Source: Calliopum simillimum (Eukaryota > Arthropoda > Insecta > Diptera > Lauxaniidae). Taken from it: DNA of 64,000 nt. The position numbers and the translations under genes were made by a program. Location: the NCBI GenBank assembly GCA_951812925.1, contig OX638371.1, forward strand, positions 80,361,697 to 80,425,696. The letters run 5' to 3'. The notes below the pieces were generated by a model. The model was given only the letters and a program-made list of their open reading frames with translations. It searched no databases and was not told the DNA's origin. This document shows, in pieces, positions 10,620-22,600 of the stretch (its first letter is position 1; each line of letters starts with the position of its first letter).

Positions 10620-13600
10620 GTAAGTGTAAAAACGATATACAAATGTGTTTTAATTGATGTGTTAGATCATTTAAAAACATTTAAAATATTTCCAACTAAT
10701 ATCCTGTATTTGTGTAACTTATGGGGGTTATCGTGAATAAATATTCCCGAAAAATTTTCTCAGACCACCGTGCATTCTATTTAGCAGTTTAAGAAAGTTC
10801 CCCGGTAATCTTGAATCACGATAACCCCCTATATTAATCTTTGTCCGAAAAAAACCTGTTAAAACGCTACGTCAATAATGTGTTTATTAAAAGTTGGTTA
10901 AGACCAGATTTTTGATTAGCTTCTGAAATATCCTTGCACTAAATAGCAAAAAAACAGGCTTGTTTGAGAAAAATCCAAAGTTATCTTTCTAAGTGGGCGT
11001 TTACACTGGACGAGGTCCTCTTCTTGCTTGCAAATTCAACAAATTTATTTCAAAAATTTTCTAGTAGAAACGCCCACTAAAGGATATCCCGGAATTAACG
11101 CCTTTTCGAACACCCATTTTAATAAATTTTTAAGAAATAAGAAAAAAAGAAAAAAAAAAGTGTTAGGAGCTACACATTCCTTTGTAGGTGTCCTTTAGGG
11201 GAAAGGATATGCTTTTGAGTATTTCAATGTAAATATAGACACGGTATAGAAAAATTATTCAATTCTTTTCAACTTTCAACTATATCCAAACTTATGGTTA
11301 ATTAAAGAAACATTACCATTTAGTGCCAAAATTAAGATTTGACATTACAATTCGGTAGCGATAGCCTTTTTTAGTTACTGGTTTGCACATTAAAAGAAGT
11401 AAAAACGGGCATTAAATTAAAACGGTACTTCTGTGAGGAAGTATATGGATCTGACGGTGACAATCATATATGTGATGATAATGTACTATCTGTATTAAAA
11501 CCATAACTAATTAGAATCGCGATTTATTAGACATAGTTGATCAATTACACTGTGCTTGTCGGAAATTCTAACATTGATGAGACCCATGTAGTAAACATAA
11601 TTCGGGCACGCTGATTTCAATGGTCATAATCATTTTTATGGTTTGGCTCTTGTTTTCGAGAAATTCAAGTTTGAAAATTTGACTAAAAAAAAAAAAAAAA
11701 ATTTATAAAAAACAGGTATTTTTTTCCATTTCAACCATTACCCTTCAACAGATACCTATTCAGTTTGATCAAATTTTTCACTTTTGTAACCAATTAAGTG
11801 CTCACGCCTACCATAAGTACAGCAAAATGCCAAAAAAAAATTTTTTTTTTTCTAAAAATATTGTGTTTTAAATGGAAATACAATTTGTTTTATCAAATTT
11901 ATTCTACTTCTGATGCTTCTTCTTCACTTATAATCGACTGTCGTTGCGAAAACTTGAGACGACGCGTCGTACAATCATATCTAAACGATTTTGCGTAATT
12001 TCGATGTGGTTGCATTGTGGAGTTACATTTGATAGTTGAAACAATTCTCCAGATGGTTTTTCAATGCTCTCCAATAATGGTTGCAAATATTCACTCATTG
12101 AAATTGGTCTGATTAGAATGGGAATATTTCCTGAATGCGGCAACTGCGACTGAATAAATTTTGTCAGCTATTTCTAAAATTCAAGCACGCATAACATTCT
12201 TCTGGATTATATACCAAGTTCCCTGTACATATAATAGACGGGATCATTCTACATCACGAACTACTCGTATGTAAATATATGTTTACCAAAGTATAAATAA
12301 TCCACTTCCGTGGTTTCCCACCACGCTTCTTCGACGGAATAGTAAATTTTCCTCAAATATTACTTTGTTCAATTTTGCACAGTTATTAATTTTTTTAGAT
12401 TTTTAACTTTAATATGACCAACCGTTAAAATTTTTCACGGGCATACGAATAAATGATTGCTTTTTGTCGTTGAATGTTAGAATTTCATTAAAAAATCAAG
12501 AAAGAGTATCAAAAATAGAATAAATTTGTGAAAAAACAGTTTTTTGCGTGTAAAAACTCTAAATTTTGCCAATAAAGAAGATTTTTTTAACATGTTGCTG
12601 CACTTTGGTGGTCGGGAACACTCAATAAGTTAAAAAAGAAAAAAAATCATCCAAACTGATTAGGTACCTGTCGAAAAAAATTGTTGAAATTGAAAAAAAT
12701 ATACCAGTTTTTTATCAAAATTTTTTTTTTTTAATCAAATTTTCAAACTTAAATTTCTCAAAGACAAGAAAAATGACTATGACCATTGAAATCAGCATAC
12801 CCGAATTATGTTTACTACATGGGTCCCATCAATGTTAGAAAAAAAATTGCTCCGATTCGAGCACAGTGTTATTATTATAGCTCCTTATTTTGGGCTAAAA
12901 ATCGATAGTAACGCGAGTTACCAATTTTTTATATCGCGAGTTACCAAATAATTTTTGCATTATTTCAATAAAAACGATAAATATTGTTGTTTCTAATAAA
13001 GAAAGACTTATTGATATTCTGCTGCCTGAATTTAGGTGTAATGTTAGAAAATCTACCCACAAACTTCACAAAAACTTGCGAAAGAAAATTTCCCTCTGAA
13101 AATGTTGTCCAAAAAGGATAACACGAGCTACCGGCACAATTTGCTATTATACTGGGTAAATATTTCGTCATCACTGAAAATTTTAATTGATATGTAACAC
13201 GAACAATGTATTATGTTTATAAAGAATCCAATTGCATTAGATAATACAAATGATGAGCACCAAAAGCTGCGTTAAACTCTTAAAAAATTTATAATGCGAG
13301 TTATTATGGAATTACCCTTTTGGAAAATATTGAACTTTTGCGAAGGTATGTTAATGCATACATATAAGTTTTGATTAAAACTGCATATCAAAATTCGAGC
13401 CAGAAAAGAGTGAGAATTATTGCTGATGATGGCATATTATATCGCTCATTCGAAGCAATTTTGTCGATATGGGTTTAGTTTTTATGGTATACCCTTCATT
13501 CTCGGAATTGGTATATCACGTTTTGTTTTTGAGATATTCTAGCCAAAAGTTTAAGAACACGATTTTTCTATTATTCTTTGTCTTCCAAATAAGCTATTAA

Positions 13601-16600
13601 TTCGTCTTGCACGACGATTTTTCTTCAAAAACTATGAATGAAAGTTATGGAGTGAAAAATCATATAAAAATCTACATGCGATTTTTAACTTTCATGTATC
13701 ATTTTAAAATGGCCATACATTTTTAAGGAAGACTAACTCATAATTTTCATTGAAGATGAAGTACTATGTTTTTAGTAGAAAAGAGCAAAACAATTTCGAT
13801 CGCCTTCTACACATATAACCCCAAAAATCATGTTTTTGAACTTTTAGGTTAGAATATCTCAAAAACCATACGAGATAGTGCAATTCCGAGAATGGATTCG
13901 GTTTCAGCATCGACAAATACATCCGAATAATTATTTTTGTTTTAATTTGTTGTGCTTTTTTACAAAAATAACGTCTTTCGACATATTTTGAAGGCACCCA
14001 TTTTTGATTTTAAAAATTTTGGAAGGGGTTCCGCAAACTTATAATAAAACCCTATTCTGGAGAACCGTGGGTACCCATACGACGCATATCACATAAATTT
14101 CAAAAGATTATTACATTTAAATTTTTTCATCATTTCAAATATGAAACCTTATATGCACGGAGAAAAATACGCATCATAATTTTTACTTTACTCGGCTAGT
14201 CGAAAAATTAAAGTAATCAACACTAAATTTACCTTACGTAAGAACTATTTGATGGATCCCTAACGTCATGTTTACAAATAAAATGTAGTTAAATAATAAA
14301 GGAATATTTACTACAAATTTCCTACAATTGACTTTATGTAAAGTTATTTATACTTTCAGAAAAAAAACATGTATGACCATTTTGAATTTAAAATTCTAGT
14401 CAAAATAACTTTATTTTTTTCACGTACAAAAATGAGTGTCATAATTGTCACCTTACTCGAGTAAGGTAAATATCATAAAAATATAAAACCATTTTGACTT
14501 TTATAATTTTAGTAAAAATTTCTATTTTTGGGCAGATATTTTCTTGATATACAAATTTTTGCGCTTCTACATCACATGCGTAAGCAGCGCAGAGGATATG
14601 TATCTGACTATCATACGGAAGGGCCAGGGTTCGTACCCCGGCACCGGTCAGCTAATTTTTTTTTTTTTTTTGTTGTTTGAACTTTACAGTGAGGTAAATA
14701 TCACGCCAATTTTTTCAAAAAAATTACTAGCAAACATTCTGAATTGACTAAAACAGTAAGGTGAAATTTGTTTCGGAGTAAAGTTGTCACTATTCTGACT
14801 TGAAATTCTGGTAAAATTTATGAGAAATAAAGTAGCGAGTACTATTTTTTTTTCTCCGTGTGTACATTTAGAAGAGCTAGAGCGTAAAAATGACTTTGAT
14901 CACTAAACTCAGGTTACTTGCATTATGTTTACTATCCAGGACCCTTTAACGTTAGAACTGAAGGCAAGCGCAGTATGATCACTTATTAAATAGTTATTCT
15001 ATTTTTATGTGTCAATTTTTTGTTTACAAATTATCATGTTTATATGGATTCATTAAGTTGATGATTTGATGTCATTTGTCAAAAAAGGCAAGGTTACATT
15101 AAAGGCGGGAAAATAATATATTAAATAGTTTTAGTAATTTGTTGGAAAAAAAAGTAATTATAATCGTGCAGAATGTTTCAAGATAAGGCATAACTTCAGC
15201 TTGTGTCAAACTAACACTTCTAATAATCTAAATATAGTAAAATCATACATTGTATATAAGATTACATACTAGGTACATACATACATATGTGTATTTAAAT
15301 AAATGCTAAAGATAAGAGCATCATATTGAACCTTGTTCCAATTTCTTTTTTATTTATTTCGATTCTGATAAGAGTTTTTCAGAACATTAAACTTCTATGT
15401 TATTGATTAAAGTTATGTAGCCAAGTGACAAAAGTTTCTTTAATGTAGAAGCTGTCATAAAAAAGAATATTTTGGAATTTATTTTGACATACAAATTTTT
15501 TCGGAAACAGGATACCATCTAAAAAGCCCAATGAAATTCACAGAATATAAAAAAAAAAAACCTCTCTGAAGTTCCATCAAGTCAGAAAAAAACCCTTATT
15601 TGACATCTGGGATAGCTTCTGTTTAGTAACAAAAGTTACTGAAAATACACGGATTACGGAATAGGAAGGTATTTTTTTACATTTCTTGGTTTTAATTATG
15701 AGTCTTTGTCTTCGGCACTAAGTCATACACAGTAAAAAATTATAGTTTACTTTTGATTCCATTTGGTATTGATTTTAAACTATTTTGGTATTAAATTCAA
15801 AATTTATTCCAAAAAAGGTTAAAATTTATTCCGGTAGGTTTTAATTTTATCACAAAAAATAATTGCTTTTAAACCATTTAGTTTTTTCAATTTTTTAATA
15901 CCAAAGTGGGTTGAAAACAATCCTAAAATATCTTAAAATTCAAAAAACTAATCATTTTTAGTTTTAAAATAAGTCCAAGAAAAGTATTAAAATATTCTCT
16001 GCGCCAATTTTAATACTTTTGGTTTGAAACTAATGCCGTCAAAGTTTTAATTTAGCTTGGAGAGACTTTTTAGTTTCAAAATTTGAAAAACTTTATTTAT
16101 CAAAAGAGCATAAAAAAAAGAACGAGAACAAAATAAAAAAAAAATTTTTTTTCAATTGTTTAAATACAAATTTCACACAACTACGTCAATGCGCTTAATA
16201 GCCGAATGAGCTAAAGACTTCGTAATTTATCTACATAGGTATAAAATGTTGTGCCCTTGGTTCGAATCTCAGTATTGGATGGTTTGTTTTTTTTTTTTTT
16301 CAATTATAGTTTAAAATTAAAATTATATTTTTTTTTTTTCATTTTTCTCTCTCTCTCTCTTTATTTACTCCAAAATACAATAGTTTAAAATTAAAACTTT
16401 TTTTGGCATTGTTCTATATAAAAACTTTTTTTTGGTTTTAAAATTAAACTAAAATGTTTACTGTGTAGTTTTGGACTTGATCATGTTTATAATCTTGGTA
16501 TTTGTCTTGACCTTGACCTTAGAAATAAAAAATTACTCAAAAAATTGCCAAAAGCACTGGTTTTGGTCTTGGACACCCAGCCTTAGTTTTGAAGCTATAT

Positions 16601-19600
16601 CAGCATCTTGGTCTCCAAAAACTATCAAGACCAAGGCTGGGTTCGCTCCCAACTACACGACTGCTTAAAACTAAGTTCATAAAGTAATCGATGAGGAATG
16701 GCCGAAAATAAATTTATAATATCACCCAAGGTACTTTAAAACTTCATGTGAGTTTCCTTTTTTTTAATTCAAATATTTGATAAGAAACTATCGGACACCA
16801 TTGGTATACCGATTTTCTTGAGTAAAGTTTTTGGTCTTCTGAACTAAGGGTGATTAATATTGAAAGAATTTTTGATTAAAAAAAAAGAATATTGATTTTA
16901 ATATTTTGCACTTCATGTAGTTTTATATTCGCTGTATTTTGTTCAATTTTAGTGGTGGGACTTAGACCCGGATGCATTGCGCAAAGAAACATTACACAGG
17001 GCAACACTGATTTTGCGGCATACAGTTTTGCAGTTGATTTTGAGTAATCATAACCTACTGCATTCGAGAATAATAACAGTTCCGCCGAATTGACTCTAGT
17101 TCTCCAGATATCCTTGCTTAAAAGTGCAAAAATAGCTGTTTTGAGGCATATTTGAAGTAGTATAACACATACAGTAGACAGTGTAATAAGTTTTTCCTAA
17201 TGAAACCGAATAGTCGTAAGCTTCCTTATTAAACCTTACCTTTTAACTTTTCCTTACTTTCTAAGTAATCAACCATTGAAGTAATTGTATTTTAACTCCT
17301 TATAAAGGACTCATTTTTTTTTTTTTTTTTTTTTTTGTGCGGCCTTAGTTTTTTGAGTTAGGGTATGGTTTCTTTGTCTGGATTGACGCTAGTTCTCCAG
17401 AAATCCTAGCTCGAAAGAGCAAAAATAACTGTTTTGTTTATATGAAGTTCCGACAGATCATAACTCGGAAAATAAGGATCTAATTGGAAAAACTAAAATG
17501 CATGGTTTAATGAGAATGGTTATAACTTTTTGATGACGTTACTAAAATTGAATTCCATTGTTTGCTGTGAGTGTTATACTTCTTCAAATATGCCTCAAAA
17601 CAGCTATTTTTCACATTTAAGCAAGAATATCTGGATGACTAGAGTCAATCCTGACAAATAAATTATTGCCTAGGTATCGCATATTCTAGGTGAATCTGAA
17701 TTTACTCAAAAAACTAAGGGCGCAGAAACAAAAAAGTTTTTTGTCGCCCCGTGTTATTTATAAAATTCTTAGACCTTCTAGGCACAGACATCTGTGACGA
17801 ATCGCATATCAAACACAATTTGATATTTGAATTTCAAATGCTTACCACTTGTGGTTTTTTTTTTTTTTTTTGTATGAGAATGATTTTTAATAAATCATCA
17901 GTAAATATTGCAATACCAACAAAGTCTGTTTGAAGTGACATGTTTGTTTCCAAATTTGAATAATATTTTTTTTTTTTTCAAAGAAGGGAAAAAAAAAGAG
18001 CACAAAATATGTATAACAACAAAAAATTTAATGTACAAATTTTATACGTCTATGTCTTCATCATATAGGTCAGTGGTCTAAGTGTCTAAGATGTTAGTAA
18101 TTGTAATGTAAAAATAATGTATTCTTTTGTCACACGTGGACACGAGTTCGAATCCCACCAAAACAGTGGATTCCCAGTGTGCCAGACGGTTCAAATCTCC
18201 GCTTTTTTATCGGATCCGTTACTGATCCGTAACGGGTTGTTATCTTTTTTTTTTGCTTAATGAAGAGAACGCTTGGCGCTTCATTACAAACATTGTTAAA
18301 AGCGAAACCGTTTTGAATTCGTAAATGAAGCACTCCATGCCAAGTGTACCAGCTTAAAATTTTTTTTTCTGCGATTTCGCTCAAATTTGGCAATATGGTA
18401 AATCCTGTGTGCAAGAACAACTATCCGGGAGAACTTGGTCTTAGCACCATTTGTTGTTAAAATACAAGGTGTTGAAGTTGGCGTTTTTAGTAATTTTCAT
18501 GAAAAGGGTGTTTTTTCAAAAATGTATAGCTTACACTAAAGTTTGTAAATTGATAAATCTAAGTTACTGGTCCCATTCATTAGTAAGTGTTCTTTTTATA
18601 AAAAAATATTTCTTTTTTTTTCACCAAAATTTTTTACACTTAAAAATACTTTTGAATTTTTTTTAAAAAAAGCCCCCTTCGATTTTTTTAAAAGTACTTT
18701 AAATTAAAGCATAATTTATAAGCTTTAAAATTATGTATGACTCAAGATGGGATTCGGACGCTAAATGGGAGTTCTTGGCTTTTGAACGCCCGCGGAAGGC
18801 AAAAATCTTTTTTTACTCAAGAGGAAAGCATCTTACGAAAAAAGTGTACTAGGCATAAAATGCTTAGAATCATCAAGGAAATAAGTGTGAAATTTTTTGG
18901 AAAGTTAAAAAAAATTTCAAAAATTATTCAAAAAAAAAAGTTTCCAAAAAAATCAAAAAAAATCTCACGTATTGCTTGGACGATTTTAAGCATTTTTTGA
19001 CGTGTACACTTTTTTCGTAAGATGCTTTCCTCTTGAGTAAAAAAAGATTTTTGCCTTCCGCGGGCGCCCAAAAACTCCCATTTAACGTCATACATCATTT
19101 TAAAGCTTATAAATTATGCTTTAATTTAAAATATTTTTAAAAAAAATCGAAGCGGGCTTTTTTTTAAAAAAAATCAAAAGTATTTTTAGGTGTTAAAAAT
19201 TTTGGTGAAAAAAAATTTTTTTCACCAAGAAATATTTTTTTATAAAAAGAACACATCAAAATTAATGGGACCAGTAACTTAGATTTATCAATTTACAAAC
19301 TTTAGTGTAAGCTATAAATTTTTGAAAAAACACCCTTTTCATGAAAATGACTAAAAACGCCAACTTCAGCACCCTGCATTTTAACAACAGATGGTACTAG
19401 GACCAAAAATTTTGAGCTGGTACACTTGACATGGAGTGCTTCATATAAAAAACAGAATCCGTTACGATACATGCGCTGCACTGTGTTCAAACAAGCTATC
19501 CTGAGTAAAATGTTTTCATAGAGCTTCTAAGGAAAGTAAAAATATAAGTAAATGAAATAAAAATTAAAATAATAATTTTCGATTTATTTGTTGATGCTGA

Positions 19601-22600
19601 TTCCGAATCCGGTCACAAAATTATATCTCTAATGGTTTTCAAGATATCCTAACTTAGAAGTGCTAAAAACACTGTTTTTTGGTATTTCTGAAGCGATATA
19701 ACAAGACTATGTGATGTGGTGGTTGAAAGCTTCAGCCTATATCTTCAAAACTCAATTTTAGTTATGTCGTGTGTTTTTGAATTTTTTTTAACTTTTTATT
19801 ATATGAAGAAAAAAAAGATATCGATATTATTCAAATTACGTTTTGCAGAAAAAGGTTGAAGCTTTCAACCACCATATTACGTTTCATGGCATAAAATAAC
19901 ATAGTCTTGTTATATCGCTTCAAAAATATCGAAAAATAATTTCGAAACATTTAGACTTTGGAATTGCAAAAGAAACGGCTTAAAATCAATGCATTCAAGA
20001 CTTAAAATATGAATCCAAACCATTCGGAATTTTTTTTTATTTTGTAGACTATATTTTTTTTATTAAATCTTCACGTCAAGAGATTAACAATAAGTAATAA
20101 ATTTTCAAAAGCAACTTAAAATTTAATAATTCTATTCGGAGAAACATTACTTGTACGATCTTTTAGATAATTATAGGTCTGGCTGGGGTGGCTTCGGAGT
20201 TTTTCTAGATAAATTCGTCTTACACGCAAACTTTGACAAAAAAAAAATAAACATTTCCGGATTTTCATTATTTTTCAATATAATTACCCTTATCGATTTC
20301 GATTTGAGATAAATCGAGTCGATATTTTGCTATCATATATTTTAATTTCCAGAACCGAAATCGAAAATTTTTTCAATCAAAATTGATAAGGATGATTTCA
20401 ATTTCGATTCTGGGTATCAAAATATGTATATGAAAGCAAAATTTCGATTTGATTAAGTTCGAAAGGAAATCGAATAAAATTAAAGGGCTGAATATGTGGT
20501 AAAGTATAGGTTAGGTTAGGGTGGCGGCAATATTGCCGCAAGGGTTCATTGGTAAAGTATACTAAATCGAAATCCAAAGTTCCTGCTGCTTTTTTTGAGA
20601 AATTTTTTTTTTTTTTTGTTATGAATTTTTTCATATTCTGGTTTTTGACGCGACAACATAAATTGACTTTTTTGGAACGCTATTTTTAATTCGTTTGCAT
20701 CGAAATATACCAAAATGGCATACTGACAGAAAGTATGTTTGAGTTTTTGTTTATAACTCGTGAATTATGGTGTCTTTTCAAAATTTTGAGGTCAAAAATC
20801 CAAAATCTATAATTTTCGAAAACTTTGACATTGAAAAAAAATTATTTTTATTATAAAAAATCACACGTATTCCTTAGACAATTCTAAGCATTTTGTGTCT
20901 TGTAAACTTTTTTCGTAAAATGCCTTCCTCTTGAGTAAAAAAAGCATTTTGCCTACCACGGGGCTGACTGACCAGTTCTGTTCTAACTCTTAACTGACTG
21001 ACCGACATAACTGTTATTAATATGCTATATACAATCTGAATACATTTTGCAACAATTTTCAGCCTTTAGAAATTAATTTCATTTCCATCGAAATCATGGC
21101 AAGTTCGAGACCATATATCAGCCACCTGTTCTACAGTTTGCTTGACTGACCAACAGTTTCTGTGTGTACACAACCACTATAACCAACAGTCGCAAAATCA
21201 GCTTTAAGAGGCGTAAACAGTTTTTTAAGCGCTGGCTCTTAGACTATCAGCTCAGCGGGGAACGCTGATTATTAAGCCAGTAAAGACTGCAAGCTTTTAG
21301 CTAAAGATGTGTCTTCTTAATCCCAGATGTCAGACTAGGGCTCGTTTAAATGTCTGAAGTATACATATATCACATACAAGGTAGGGCCAATGCCACTTTC
21401 TTGTGGAACGAACGCCTGCTAAAATTGGGTAGTTCCTTGTCATGACTCTTTACATCTCACTTGAACTTAATGATTTTTGAGGTAAGATTCCAATATGATA
21501 TACTTTTTAGGGGTGATGATAACGACATTGAAAACGTCGACAAATATCAAAACATTGAAGATAATATGAAGAATCTAAAATTAATAAGCCAAATCTGTTT
21601 TTTTATATTTCAAGCAATCTGTAGATGAAAATGCAGTCACAGGCAATGTAGAACATAATGACGCTGTTGATCAGCTAGACTCGAATAGATCAAAACGAAG
21701 CGGACGAGGCTAGTAAGTATACTTTCGGAGAATATTTTAAATGTAAATCTATGCATATTTTCTCTGTTGTACACAGTGCGCGGGGTCAAACGCAATCACA
21801 GTATTTGAATTTCGGAAAACCAGAACAAGATGGTAAGGCCGAAGCGGAGGCAACTGAAGGTGGATCTAGATCTACAGTCTGTAAGTATAGTTCATAAAAA
21901 TGTATTACCAGCTTATACTAAAAGTTTTTTCCATTAAATTACTTTTTGTTAGCTGGAACTCATGGCATGGGACAGGCTCAAAGTCAATTTTCGTTCGGTG
22001 ATTGTTCCGGCTGTGCACCAACATCAGCATTTGGTAATTTGAACTAAGCCTTTTTACTAACTGACTGTTTATATATTAACAAGCATTCTCTTCTGTCTTG
22101 CAGAATATCAATCTGGATCACCCGATCCATTAACCAGACCAGGAACATATGATGCTAGTGGAAAACTTATAAGACCGGATAAGCCAGTCGGGCCGCCCCG
22201 GCCGGGTGGTTTGCCTGATCAATCACGTTTGCCTGGTGGACAAGGAGTTTACGATGCCAATGGAAATCTTATAAGGCCTGATGGATCTGTTGTACCTAGG
22301 CCAGGTGGTACGCCTGATCAATCACGTGTGCCTGGTGGACAAGGAGTATATGATGCTAATGGAAATCTTATAAGACCTGATGGATCTGTTGTACCTAGGC
22401 CAGGTGGTGCGCCTGATCAATCACGTGTGCCTGGTGGACAAGGAGTTTATGATGCTAATGGAAATCTTATAAGGCCTGATGGATCTGTTGTACCTAGGCC
22501 AGGTGGTGCGCCTGATCAATCGCGTGTGCCTGGTGGACAAGGAGTTTATGATGCTAATGGCAATCTTATAAGGCCTGATGGATCTGTTGTACCTAGGCCA

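Larger units (their letters stand above)
10620..21614 (+). other. First intron (~11 kb), crowded with mobile elements
   Basis: Runs from GTAAGTG (10,620) to the acceptor TTTATATTTCAAG (21,614). It contains at least nine separate palindromic or TIR elements, listed individually, and three tRNA-like sequences. The segments 12,872-13,455 and 14,861-15,725 show only AT-rich DNA and old repeat relics. For example, 14,880-14,985 resembles the outer arm of the 11,546-12,871 element, and 15,630-15,667 resembles the end of the CAGGCCTG MITE. The last 650 bases before exon 2 are comparatively free of repeats. Confidence 0.75.

Noticed and set aside
14578..18200. Functional tRNA genes
   Set aside because: Only A/B-box and part of the T-arm are recognisable. 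Acceptor stems do not pair and the anticodon arms are faulty.
18130..18420. 96-codon minus-strand ORF ending in a Gly/Arg-rich segment
   Set aside because: It spans a tRNA-like relic and the start of a fold-back arm. Its composition follows these repeats and it has no domain.
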